Assembly (NCBI GenBank): GCA_000934455.1
Contig: KN883053.1
Span: 105,733-131,700, forward strand
Length of the DNA stretch: 25,968 nucleotides
Direction of reading: 5' to 3'
DNA from: Apostichopus parvimensis
Taxonomy: Eukaryota; Echinodermata; Holothuroidea; Aspidochirotida; Stichopodidae
Shown one piece after another: positions 9,061 through 19,370 of the stretch. Each line of letters starts with the position of its first letter. Position 1 is the first letter of the stretch. The notes under the pieces were generated by a model. The model made no database searches, was not told the DNA's origin, and was given only the letters and a program-made list of their open reading frames with translations. A program made the position numbers and the translations under genes.

Positions 9061-10426
9061 CTGCCAGAAAAAAAAAATAGACAAAAAACTAAAAAAATGC
9101 AACGGATGAAATTCTTTCTCCTAATTACCCCCCCCCCCCCCCGCATGACTGTGCGTCCACACCCACAGTTCCGATATACTATCTCTTGTAACCATGAGGG
9201 GGCATGCAGCTTTACATTGGGTTATTAGCTGGGTAGTGGGAAGTCACACAAATCTGATCGGTATAAACAACATTTCTGTCAAAATCTCGCAGTAAACTTT
9301 TTCTCCCTGTTACACACTGATTTATTTCCCGAGTTTTAATAAAATGTGTTTTGGCTGTTTTTGGTTACTAACTTACATTCAATGTGCAATCAACTCATTC
9401 AATATGTGGAAGTGAATATATTGTGTGATGTAAGGCCTTAAAAAATTAATGGGCAGTGGCTAGCCTAGGGAAAATCTCAACATGTGTAGCAAAGGAAAAC
9501 ATTTGGGAAGCGGGGGAATAATTTATCCATTATCACATCAAAAAATGCTTTGCAAAATGTTTACACTGCTATACAAGTCCAAACTTGTACAGCCATTGTT
9601 CATACAGAAACCATAGTATTTCATGAAAGACAAAGACTGCAAAACTGCTGCACAAAATTTTACAGTGTACGGCCTAACATTACTTTGTTAAGATAACAAC
9701 TTCAAAGTGAAACTCGGTTGATGCTGATGCAACGTTTTTACGAAACCTGCCCAGATCGATTCCCAGTCTACTAAGGTTGGGCGCATTTCTCTGGTTTGTT
9801 CACCAATTATACTTAAAAATCAATCAATAATTGATGAATATATGTTAATTAAGTTCATTTGGACTAATGTGAAGGATGGAAACCACGTTCAAAATTTAAA
9901 AATTCATATCGCCGCAATACAACATGCTTTAAGGACGTGGTTGTCACAGATGCAGGAAAAGTTTCCAGGAAGTTTGTTAGACAATCGATTTTCAGGTACT
10001 GCAGGGGTGGGCAACCTTTTTGACTGAATGGCCAGATATAAGGAGTGAAAAACTGACTGGGCCGCACCTAACCAACGACCAGCTGCTGATTTCAAACCTT
10101 TGATTCCGAGGACTTTCAAGCAATAGGTGTGTGTACTTAATCTGTATTCACAAAAAACATAATGTCAATACAGTACAGTTGATAATTAATGGGCATAATA
10201 GGCCTACCTGACAGCATCGTTAGTGCCGATAAATTCTAAGCAGCTAGCTCGTTTTTTGTGATGATGTAAAATAGATTGTTTTTTTTTGCTTTTTCTTGAG
10301 ACATCCCACAGGCCGCAAAAAAATCACTGACGGGCCGCATGTGTCCAGCGGGGCCTTAGGTTGCCCACCCCAGAGTTACTGGAATGTCCCTTTAAATAAT
10401 TTCTGAAGATGAATAGGTGTTTTTAC
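9061..10426 (-). other. SULF intron (1366 bp)
   Basis: Contains a C16 run (about 9127-9142) and the hAT-type MITE at 10002-10373. 9150-9990 holds no recognised feature. Confidence 0.8.
10002..10373. mobile_element. hAT-type MITE (non-autonomous DNA transposon)
   Basis: Left end CAGGGGTGGGCAACCTTTTTG and right end, read inverted, CTGGGGTGGGCAACCTAAGG. The flanks AGGTACTG (9994-10001) and AGTTACTG (10374-10381) are an 8-bp target duplication with one mismatch. CAGGGGTSGGCAAcc termini with 8-bp duplications are characteristic of hAT elements (family knowledge). GGGCCGCA/GGCCGCA motifs recur inside both ends. At 372 bp it has no transposase. Confidence 0.9.
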
Positions 10427-10507
10427 CTTCTCTCCACCATAAAAGAATCTCTCCATTCTTCGTCTCCTTTGTATTTCCATCTCTTTGATTTATGATGAAC
10501 TCTATAA
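10427..10507 (-). CDS. Sulf: SULF exon, start of hydrophilic domain (27 aa)
   Basis: A short exon reading YRVHHKSKRWKYKGDEEWRD then SFMVER. It matches the vertebrate stretch ending in WRDTFLVER, the conserved boundary between the catalytic and hydrophilic domains. The acceptor is ttatag and the incoming AA plus T gives Asn. The donor is GAGAAG|GTAAAA; the exon is 81 nt (1 + 26 codons + 2). A second AG six bases further into the exon (ttatag) could be an alternative acceptor, but the phase-correct one is used here. The hAT-type MITE at 10002-10373 begins only about 50 bp downstream of the donor. Confidence 0.88.
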
Positions 10508-11298
10508 CTATAAAATAACAAACAAGACCAGAAGAAAGTTTATTTCAAAATAATAACAGACTTCATCAATAACATGGTTTATTACAGCTAACTTAGAAAT
10601 TATCAAAACACGTTTAGTTGAGAACAATGAGATGGTAAATATGAAACTTACTTGGCGATGACATATATTAAAAAAAAAGGTCAGATATAGCAAGATGAGT
10701 TAAAGAGATGTCCTTTGAAGAATTTTTTTATCATAAAGAATCAAATGGCCAGATAATTTTTTTCTTATCCCTCTACCAAAGAGGGCCACAATAGGCAGTT
10801 ATTTAGCAACAGAGTATAAAACAGACATATCTTTATTGATATGAGATATACAGAAGGAGTCTTTGAGCAATGAGTAAACAAACAAAACGTAATTTTTTAT
10901 CAGTGAGACTGAAAAGACACGAAAAGAGACTAAATTTAACAAAAACAAGGTCAAAATGATATACTTTAGCAAGAAATATTTAGCGATATATGACAGAAAA
11001 GAAAGAAGCACTAGCCTATATATAGGAATGGAAAGAAAATGAGCTTTCACCAGGGAGAATCAGCAAAAGATAGTAATTTGTAACCATACTCCCCCTTTAA
11101 CCCACCTCCCCCCCCCCTCCCCTAGCATCCTCAAAAAACCACAAAAAAAGGAGACAAAAAGAGAAAAGAACACCAATAAGGACAGACTGATCTTTAGCAG
11201 TAAAGAGTAACAATTTACATGATGAGTATCAACATTTGGACATAAACAGAACCTTCTACCATTTATATACTTCAAAGGTGGGAATAATACTAAAAAGT

Positions 11299-11475
11299 AT
11301 AATAATAATAATCATCATAATTATCATCATAATGATAATAATAATAATATTAATAATATTAATAATATTTATAATAATAATAATCATAATAACAATAAGA
11401 AGAATAAAAATAAAAATAAATGTAACAAAAATAATCCTAATAATCATAATAATGATCATCATAATAATAACACAA
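11299..11475. repeat. AT-rich trinucleotide-like array (AAT/ATC)n
   Basis: Imperfect AATAATAAT/AATCATC units over about 175 bp. Both strands translate to poly-Ile/Met/Asn-like frames that are compositional artefacts. Confidence 0.9.
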
Positions 11476-12177
11476 AAATGCTGCAAACGGACCATATTTT
11501 TCATATAAAGCCTGCCACTTGATGTATGCCAGGTCAATGGCATCCAGTTAAATATGCAACAGAACAGAAAGTTTTCTGCTATAATAAGTGTCAGGTCATA
11601 GGTGCCTCTTTCTTTATGTCAAAAATTCCTCTTTTGCACTCATGAAAGAATATTTAGACCACACACATCGCCATTCCAACATACCAAATTTTGTGAGAAT
11701 TTTTTGTTATTTCTAGTCAGAAAATTGGACAGAATCTTGACTTTGATAGTTACCAAATATTTATGACTAAATCTTAAAATTCTACCATAGCTACTCAAAA
11801 ATTGTTCCACAGAAAAATTTTGAGCATAATTGTGGTCACCGGTTTGGAACCTTGACTTCCTTTAGGCCTACTGTAAAAAATATATAAAAAATTGAGTTTA
11901 TAAAAAATTGAGTTTCTGAGAGATCACTGAAAAGCAGCAACATGTGGAAAAGTGCATAGTTACATTGTACTACCATTTGGCTACTTAACAACTTAGCAAT
12001 GTTGTATCATTGAAAGAACTGAAAATAGACTTATTGATGACAACATCTGCATACTTGCATATTTACTAGGTATCCATTCCAAAATAATATTTGCATATTT
12101 GACACACATATCTGTCAGAAAGCTTGCCATTGTGCCAGGTTATAGGATGTCATGGTGTACTCAGGTATAGAGAAACT

Positions 12178-12305
12178 GTTCCCTTTATGTCAATATTTTT
12201 TATCCTATCGTAGACAGACACTTTCCCTTTATGTGATATTTATTTGTCCCATCGTAGACACTTTTCCCTTTATGTTAATATTTTTTATCCAATCCTAAAC
12301 GCTTT
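12178..12305. repeat. Three-unit tandem, about 41-44 bp
   Basis: CCCTTTATGT starts at 12181, 12225 and 12266, each followed by an AT-rich part and TCCTATCGTAGACA or a close variant. Three diverged units. Confidence 0.8.
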
Positions 12306-13355
12306 TCCTTTCGACCATGGCTTCCAACTTTATGTAAAGTGGATGTGAAGTCATCAATACCCCAATGACTGTTGCATATTCATATATGTTAATGCACCCA
12401 AATTTTAATGAAGAAAATTGGATCTACATTTTAAAGGAAACATAAAACAAATTGTTGTACTGAATTATGGCGTCACGCCTCTTTGCTTCAAGTTTTTCAG
12501 TTGGAACTATTGAAACATTTGGACATCGAACGCTGTTATCTCAAAAACGATATCTAGGAATTGAGTGCCAGTTTCACCAGGAAGCGTAAAATATGTATCT
12601 GATTTCATCAGCCAAAAAGATTCCTCTTGATCATCCATTTTAAAGTTTCTATTTAGAATTTATTTTAACTGTAAGCATACTACACCAATAAAAGAAAACA
12701 ATTTTGAAAACTGTGGAGGCTATGACTGTATTTTCAAACTTTCTCCGATTGTGATTAAGCGCTTCTTATATTTTCCATTTATCAAGTGATTCTACCACTG
12801 ATGTTTTATTCAAATTTAAATACCACAGAGTTTTGCAATGGAGAATTGCCACTCAGTCCATGCACGAGACAGGACTGAAATTGTGAAATGTGTGGTGCTA
12901 GGGCAGTATATATTTTAAGATGAGAATATGAAACCAGATGCTCTAAGTTACCCATTGTTATGTTTATCTCCTCTGATAAACTCTTGTCTATTCTGGACCA
13001 GGTGTGTCTGGTCAGAATTTCTTCAAAGTACACCTCCTTTTGGAAAAAGGAGGTCTTTGAAACTTGAAGGCAACTTATATTTAACCACAAGTATAACAGT
13101 TTCTCTTCAACTCTCACAGAACAAGATCTGTTTATGTTTTTTTTTGTTTTTTATGGAAGGAAATCAGAACTCATAAATCTCCATTCTGGGAGGTGGTGGC
13201 CTCAATTGTTTGTGATTATAGCAATAAATATCTCTCCCTGTTGATCATTAAGTTTAACATAAATGTCCAAACAATGTGGACTCAATATGAATGCTTTCAG
13301 GGGGATTAAATATTTGGGGGGGGGGGGAGAAGAAGAAGAAAGATTGGTCTCTTAC

Positions 13356-13475
13356 TTTGATCTGGGTAGAAATAACTTGAGGAGAGAGACACCATCCATG
13401 TAGCTTGGAATTTCAGCACCAGCAATGTCTAGCAGGGTGGTGGCAATGTCAATATTAAGAACAATGTTGGGTACT
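13356..13475 (-). CDS. Sulf: SULF exon, end of catalytic domain (about 40 aa)
   Basis: Reads [20 protein letters not shown] then [15 protein letters not shown], matching vertebrate [20 protein letters not shown] and the DVDGKSVLKLL segment that closes the sulfatase domain. The acceptor is ctgcag before A-GTA and the donor is TCAAA|gtaaga. The exon is 120 nt (1 + 39 codons + 2). Within the family motif NIDLAPT the proline is replaced by Thr (NIDIATT). The next exon starts the basic hydrophilic domain. Confidence 0.95.
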
Positions 13476-13624
13476 CTGCAGAAATAGGAAAGAAAAAGAT
13501 GTCAGCTCCTTTTGAAGGTTTGTAATTTATTTCTGTCTGACAGACAGACAGACTATAGTAGACTATAGACAGACAGACTATAGACTGCAGTAACAGAGTC
13601 TTACATAACCATCACACAAGACAA

Positions 13625-13998
13625 GCCGACAACGCTCATTGCAGTGTTTACCATAGTAACATTGGGAAATTCGGTCTTCGTAATACAGCAATACAAATTT
13701 GGAATGATCTATCAAAAAAGTTGAAGTCTATAACTTCAAAACCCACATCACCTGACATTTGCAAAAGGAATTTATTAACTCGTACTAGTATTATATAATC
13801 TATTCACGTATCCATCTCAGCATCATTAGGATATTATTACTGTATATTTAATCCTTACGTATATACTGTATTATATATATTTGTACATTTTTCTTTTCTT
13901 TTCTCCCAGGGAGTCTCCTACCTTGTTAAGTCTTTTTAAGACTTTATAGGAGACTTCCTTTCCCATTGTAAATAATTGGCGATAAAACAAATAAATGA
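13625..13998 (+). pseudogene. 5'-truncated non-LTR retrotransposon: end of reverse-transcriptase ORF plus 3' UTR
   Basis: An open stretch of 57 codons to TAA at 13796-13798 reads NIGKFGLRNTAIQIWNDLSK then KLKSITSKPTSPDICKRNLL. It fits the usual ORF2 end of Jockey/CR1-like LINEs: G-x-FS-x-R-x-x-G-x-x-IWN-L followed by a Phe/Lys-rich helix (family knowledge; exact clade not decided). The 3' UTR contains a strong double hairpin (13912-13955) and ends with a short AAATAAATGAA tail. The element is cut at its 5' side near 13600, typical of target-primed insertion, and has no start codon. Confidence 0.75.
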
Positions 13999-14003
13999 AT
14001 TAA

Positions 14004-14053
14004 CAGAGAGATAGATAGACAGATAGATAGATAGTTAGATAGATATAGAAAGA

Positions 14054-14089
<36 letters not shown>

Positions 14090-14162
14090 TAGATAGACAA
14101 ATGATAGATAGAGACAGACAGACAGAAAATGATAGATATACGGACGGACGGACAGATAGACT
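14004..14162. repeat. GATA/GACA tetranucleotide microsatellite
   Basis: Interrupted GATA and GACA units in about 160 bp, starting directly after the A-rich tail of the LINE fragment. Confidence 0.95.
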
Positions 14163-14289
14163 ATGTAACATGGTTCAACACTTTTAACTCATTATGCATT
14201 GTAGTACTGTCATACAATTACATATGAAATACAGTTACAACAAATTTACCTCCTTAAATATATATGCATTCCATCACTATTCTATATAT

Positions 14290-14450
14290 ATAAAAGTTAG
14301 AAGGCCAGATGTTTTGATCCTGGTGGGATCTTCTTCACAGGCTATTATAAACTGAAATGAACGTAACTATTCTATCTATGTAAAAGTTTGAGGGCCTGAT
14401 GTATTGATCCTGGTGGAATCTTCCATTTTGTTCACAGGCTATTACATCTG
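14290..14450. repeat. Two diverged tandem copies of the GATCC hairpin repeat
   Basis: GTAAAAGTT-x-GGCC-GATGT-TGATCCTGGTGG-ATCTTC...CACAGGCTATTA occurs twice, with GATCC at 14316 and 14406, a 90-bp step. Inner stem pairing is weaker than in copies 1 and 2. Confidence 0.65.
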
Positions 14451-14730
14451 AAATGAAACATGACTAAAGACACATTAAAACTAGACAGATGAACAGACAG
14501 TTAATTTGAGCAACGAAAAGAAAAAGAAATTTTACAGAACAAAGGATGCTGTGATCTTACATAGTTTATATTGGAATATCCATACTAAGATTTTGGCCAA
14601 AACAAAAAATACACAATAAACTGATCTGTGTAGAAGAGCTGTTTATAAAGTCAATCTTTCCTATTACAAAGTTTAACATGATGATAATCATAATTGGAAA
14701 AAAAACAGGCGTTAAATGAAATTAGCTTAC

Positions 14731-14906
14731 TCAATATCTTGAGGTATGGCTGGTCCTCTCATGTAAAATGGTACTCGAATATCAAAATCATACGGGAGGG
14801 ATTTTCCCTTGAGGACCCCAAATTGTCCTAGGTGGTAGCCATGGTCTGAGGTGTATATGATGTAGGTATTGTCTAATTCTCCCATGGCCTCCAACTGCCT
14901 GCAGAC
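14731..14906 (-). CDS. Sulf: SULF exon with metal-site DHGYH motif (58 aa)
   Basis: Reads [20 protein letters not shown] followed by [26 protein letters not shown] and MRGP. Family knowledge: the Asp-His of DHG in vertebrate SULFs are Ca2+ ligands of the active site, and the Lys/Asp-rich [13 protein letters not shown] segment completes the sulfate pocket. Both are intact, so the gene looks catalytically competent in this part. The acceptor is ttaatag before GTC (phase 0). The donor is ATTGA|gtaagc, leaving GA, which joins A of the next exon to make Glu. The exon is 176 nt (58 codons + 2). This is the best conserved exon of the window. Confidence 0.97.
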
Positions 14907-15004
14907 CTATTAACAGAAAGTATGAGAAATAAATATGTATGATTAATTCATTATTTTATTTTTTGTATGTTGTAGATATACATTCATACATACTCACATG
15001 GATG

Positions 15005-15370
15005 CATATACATAGGCGTATGGGCCCAATTTGATTTGGGGGGGGGGGGGCTGTAAGGACTTGCCCGAAAAATATAACCAAAATGTTAATGTGCATATCA
15101 TATAGGCATGCATCGGTTATAACATACAATCATTTCCCTGTTATTACCCTTCCATATTGGTTAGAATTATTGGGGAAGTCGTTACAATAATAATGATGAT
15201 AATAATGTAATAATATAAGCTTAACCATTGAAAAACACATTGCAAATTATTTTTCTTTCAGTAGATGCCCGAAAAATTCTCAGCATACTGCCCAAATTTT
15301 CACAAAAATATTTTGTTGGGGGCCTACAGCCCCTCACCCAGCCCCCCCCCCCTGCCTCCTACACATATAA
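15005..15370. repeat. Possible MITE-like repeat with inverted G/C-run ends
   Basis: The left side has CATAGGCGTATGGGCCCAAT, a G12 run and CTGTAAGG. The right side, read inverted, has GTGTAGGAGGC, a long G run and CTGGGTGAGGGGCTGTAGG. The order of parts is similar in inverse orientation, but identity is limited and no clear target duplication was found. Confidence 0.4.
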
Positions 15371-15523
15371 ATACACAAATAGGCCTACATTGTAAGAATC
15401 CAAAAAAGTTTGGGTTAAACCATCACTGGAGATAGTGCTCGACCAAAGGGATCATGTCAAAACAAATCAAAACTAGAGAGTAAACTTTAGAGGCACATTT
15501 TATTGATACAAATTTGTTCGGTT

Positions 15524-15587
15524 TAGATGGACAAGTCCATCTACACTCATCAGTCTCAAAATGTACACATTTGTACATTTTGAGACT
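15524..15587. repeat. Two adjacent perfect hairpins
   Basis: TAGATGGAC-AA-GTCCATCTA (15524-15543, 9-bp arms) is followed 8 bases later by AGTCTCAAAATGTACA-CATT-TGTACATTTTGAGACT (15552-15587, 16-bp arms), both without mismatch. Confidence 0.95.
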
Positions 15588-16068
15588 AGGCCTGCATAAA
15601 CATACATAGATTGCATAAACACGGGACACTAGAAACACACTCAATTGTTCATCGGAGCTACCATAGCAACCATTACAAGGAGAGAGAAACCAATCACGCA
15701 ATCTGTCTGATGTCTTGGTATGGTTCGCAAACAATTACCTGGGCAAGAATTTTATCACAGGACCTGAGCGACAGAGGGGCAATTGTGATTGTGAAGAATA
15801 ATGGGGAGGGGAGAGGGATACATTGTTCTTAGTTGGAGTATTGGGGGGCCACCAAGGAGGCATCTCTAGTGGCAGAACAAGGGTTGTAGCTTTCTCAGAT
15901 ATTTCTTGCCTCTCTTAGCAAGTTTGAAGCATAACAATGAAATTGTCAAAAGTGGAATTACTCTTGAAGTTTTGGAGAGATATGTATCTTTGTAAAATGT
16001 TAATTTATCATAAACATGTGATGCATTACATTACTTCACATGAGAAGAGCCCGCAGTGGACGGCATAC

Positions 16069-16219
16069 CTTATCCACTGCATCATCTACAGAGAGTAACG
16101 TCAAAAGTCTCTTCCTGTGCATGGCATCTGTGAAGTTCTGTTCTAAGGGAGACATCTGTTGAGTGTATTGTAGTATCCAATGCTTGTCGTCGTTAGGTCC
16201 GTAATTCCAAGACGGTGTT
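16069..16219 (-). CDS. Sulf: SULF exon, catalytic domain (50 aa)
   Basis: Reads TPSWNYGPNDDKHWILQYTQ, then an NFT glycosylation sequon and MHRKRLLTLLSVDDAVDK. It aligns with vertebrate [20 protein letters not shown] ... KRLQTLMSVDDSVERLY. The SVDD-V helix precedes the final metal-site strand in the SULF sulfatase domain. The acceptor is cttcaag and the donor is GATAAG|GTATGC; the exon is 151 nt (1 + 50 codons) and ends in phase 0. It is separated by a 5277-bp intron from the exon at 21497-21667, the largest closed intron here. Confidence 0.95.
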
Positions 16220-18524
16220 CTTGAAGAAAAATTAAAAGAAAGAAGGCAGGTGAGTAGAACATCTAGAGCAGAATGGGGTGGGGGGGAGGTGTCTAGTGGG
16301 GAAAGTTTTTCATTCTATGGTATCTAAGTATGTGGTCACTTTGGCATGTAAAGAGAGGGGAGTGGGATGGGAAGGTATAAGGAGAGGGGGAGGTGAGAAA
16401 TGGGGCTCTGGGTACAAAGGAAAAGGGAAGAGAAGGCCATCATGGAGAATAAATTCCTAACTGTTTCTCAGAAGGCATTGGACAAAGGGAAATCTAACTA
16501 ACAATTAATGACAAGGTTTATACTCAAACTTATCAAGGAACGGAACTGAGACTGAAGAGGGCGCCCTCCTAGGTGTATACAAAATATTCTTAAACAGTTT
16601 ATCAGTTCAATGGAAACCCTATCCATGTGTTCATCTTGTATGAACACCTGTCTTATAAATTATTATCAAGCCTTCTCTTCAAAGAATGCATAAGTTGGAT
16701 ATGTTTTACTTCGATATTCTGCTTCTTACCATGGTGTTTCCCCTCTCCCTGCTTTAGTTACATGACCACAAAATACCCAAATGACCATACTCTTAAAACA
16801 AAGCACACAAGGGACACAATTACAATTTTATTACTTGAAGGTCATATTTATATTTCCCAAGTATGCTAGAAATATGCTAGCATTACTAAAAATGGTCAGT
16901 TAGGACAAAACTTTCAATCATGGTTTACCATGTTTTCCTTTCAAAATAGTTGATCATCCTGAGACAGGTATAGAATCAAAACCATAACATGAAATGTTAC
17001 TCAAAAGTAAGTGAGGGCAGTATTGAAGAACTTAGCATGCATAGACTCCGCTGGCCAAACAACGAAGTCTTCGGCTTTGAGTACAGTGTTTCTGTATGTT
17101 GCAGTGTTGGAAGGCTCTAACCGTAATAGTAATTATCGACTTTGCGATCCGCATTGTAGTCATTGCCGACTTTGCCCTCCACTGTCCCCCTTACAAGTTT
17201 GCAACGTTGGTACAAGTGTCTCCTTAAGTTTTCCCTTTTGGGAAACCAAAAATATTTTCTTCTATTACTCACTTCAGGAGTCATGGAATAATTTGGAGCC
17301 TGGGCTACCTTTTGAAATCTTCAAACATCAACTCTATTAGCATGCTTAAATTTAAGAGGCAAATCCTAATGATCCTTCACTTTTACAGGATAAACCATTA
17401 AATTTAAAGTGGATTGGAAATCCAGAACGAAGAACAATAAACATTTCATCTCCGAATAAAGAAAAACATGCACAATTAATCAGTGACAGCTTCAATGAAC
17501 AACATTCTTCGGTCGATAAATTTCATAACGATCCTTTGTAGGGGGGAAATTAGTTTGTGCGACGTCTAACGGGAGACGAGATGAGCCTAGAGCTCCCCCT
17601 GCATCGATTCTATGATATCCGTCTGGTAGTCTCATTTCATGCTTCCTGCAAACGACTTCTCTAGTTTCTGACTGATTAGAACCGGGATTTATGGACAGGT
17701 ATTTATAGGCTGCTGGTGGTGGTCTTCTGTGCAAGGTTATTTTAGGAGATTTATACAGCAAGGAGGTTTTTATTTGATTTTTTCTCAAGCTAAGCATCAC
17801 GGTATGGCTGAGTCTGATCGCTGTATATATCTATAGTATACGACCAGACCACCTAGAGAAAAAATAAAACTTTCATGTTTCAATAATTACGATCTGACGT
17901 CAAAGACAGACCGAGAAATCGGTACCGCCGTATCTTCGCAAACGGAAACAAAGAATTCTGAGCGAGGCACTACCTCTGATTAAACAGTATAATGATCACG
18001 ATCCAATTTTTTTCAATGGATATATATATTGCACATATAAGTCAGTCTTCTGCAATGAATAAAACAGTGCAATATTTATGGTAATGTCTGATTCCTAAAT
18101 TAAAACCCATGAAGGATAGGTAAGTCGTCAAGCCGTCTTCTTCGTGTGATGGTCTCAAGTATGCATTCTCCATTTTGTAATCAGACAGTGCATTTCTGTT
18201 TTTATAAAGGTGTCCTTTTTGCTTGAAAAGTTTAAATTGCAATTAAAAATTGGCTTTTGTTGAGTCAAAACTTAATTTTGACATGAATCATTTTAATCTA
18301 TTTTCACTATTTGAATTAAAACATTCCTAGTCAAGCTTACAGGGCCTACATTGTCAAGGGATTATAGTATCAATAAAACACCAAAATGTTCTTAAGAAAC
18401 TCAACTAAGAAAAACTGCTTTCTTTATATTACAAAGAAGCTTACACAGAGTGCTCTGTACTTTATGGTACAACCCTTCTCTATGAATTTATTTCTATTCC
18501 CAATTTTCTACTGCATTATTTGTA

Positions 18525-18556
18525 TGTATGTGTGTGTGTGTGTGTATATGTGCGTT
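18525..18556. repeat. (TG)n/(TATG)n microsatellite
   Basis: TGTATGTATGTGTGTGTGTG and flanking TG-rich bases next to the foldback block. Confidence 0.85.
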
Positions 18557-18566
18557 TGTTTTTCTA

Positions 18567-18721
18567 TCTGACCGAGGACTTGAACAAAAGAATTCCAGGT
18601 TCTCGGTTGTGATTTCTAAAGAATCACCACGTCCTCGGAAGAATTCTATTGTATGGGGTATTGTTAAGGTTAGGGTACGTGGATCTGAACAATGGAAAGT
18701 ACAATGGGGTCCTCGGTCTGA
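18567..18721. repeat. Foldback block with 13-bp terminal inverted repeats
   Basis: TCTGACCGAGGAC (18567-18579) and, inverted, TCAGACCGAGGAC (18709-18721) match at 12 of 13. A third GTCCTCGG lies at 18631-18638, and GTGATT...AATCAC pairs in the first half. It sits between TG-rich stretches. A small non-autonomous element is possible; no target duplication is clear. Confidence 0.45.
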
Positions 18722-18749
18722 AAGTAATACAAACATGTGTGTGTAAGGG

Positions 18750-18990
18750 TGTGTGTATGTATGTATTTTAGATTCTCCTGCAAGCAGGAACTTGCGAAGA
18801 AGCCTCATTGGCTTATCAAGGCCCCACGCTGACCGAAGTCAGTCTCTTAGATTCATATATGACATCCATGATTATGAATTGTCAATTGTTAACAACTCTG
18901 TAACTGGACGACATACATTAATCTTGGAGTGACTTTAAACTGGGGACCTTATGGTTGAAAGGCACCGGTGTTAACCACTGAGCTAACACT
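18750..18990 (-). mobile_element. SINE-2 copy A, tRNA-headed
   Basis: On the minus strand it starts GTTAGCTCAGTGGTTAACAC (a box A match, TAGCTCAGTGG). A degenerate box B region follows around 18930-18947, then the body with GATTAATGTATGTCGTCCAG and CTGACTTCGGTCAGC, and it ends TCGCAAGTTCCTGCTTGCAG plus an ATAC-rich tail. It matches 22920-23131 in inverse orientation over about 190 bp. Confidence 0.85.
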
Positions 18991-19027
18991 TCTGTGCAAG
19001 GTTTTGTTAGTATATATCACAAACTTC

Positions 19028-19262
19028 TTAATTCTAATACAAACAAACCATTCTAATACAAACAAACGATTCTAATACAAACTTCTCAATTCTAATACAA
19101 ACATCTCAATTATACTACAAACATATCAATTCTAATACAAACTTCTCAATTATAATACAAACTTCTTAATTCTAATTCAAATTTCTCAATTCTAATACAA
19201 ACTTCTCAATTCGAATACAAACTTCTCAATTCTAATACAAACATCTCAATTCTAATACAACT
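19028..19262. repeat. 20-bp tandem array, about 12 units
   Basis: The unit is ATTCTAATACAAACTTCTCA. The first units step by 19 bp, later ones by exactly 20 bp, with single-base variants (ATTATAATAC, ATTCGAATAC). Confidence 0.95.
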
Positions 19263-19370
19263 AACACATTTACTTTCTCATCACCATGCAAGAGTAAAAC
19301 ATTGACAAACAGTCCGACCATAAAATCTAATTTCCTGACATTGTTTTTGTATATTTTTTCCTGGAAACAA

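Larger units (their letters stand above)
10508..13355 (-). other. SULF intron (2848 bp)
   Basis: Contains the AAT-rich microsatellite (11299-11475), a three-unit tandem (12178-12305) and a G run (13316-13327). The stretches 10510-11060, 11480-12170 and 12310-13310 hold no coding or repeat signal I recognise. Confidence 0.8.
13476..14730 (-). other. SULF intron (1255 bp), almost entirely repeat-derived
   Basis: Holds a GACAGACAGACTATAG-type tandem (about 13538-13597), the LINE 3' end (13625-13998), the GATA/GACA array (14004-14162) and two tandem hairpin-repeat copies (14290-14450). Confidence 0.85.
14907..16068 (-). other. SULF intron (1162 bp)
   Basis: Contains a possible G/C-tract-ended repeat (15005-15370) and two adjacent perfect palindromes (15524-15587). 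15600-16060 has no recognised feature. Confidence 0.8.

Noticed and set aside
11236..11543. Ile/Met-rich open frames on both strands
   Set aside because: Direct translation of an AAT/ATC simple repeat.
17011..17340. Plus-strand frame of 109 codons ending ESWNNLEPGLPFEIFKHQLY
   Set aside because: The ending vaguely resembles the C-terminus of a LINE reverse transcriptase (WNxL...FKxxL), but the rest does not and no 3' tail follows. Too weak to call.
17492..17800. Minus-strand frame of 102 codons containing CRKHEM
   Set aside because: A short resemblance to the first cysteine region of TGF-beta ligands, but the following cysteines and conserved Trp are absent. Taken as chance.
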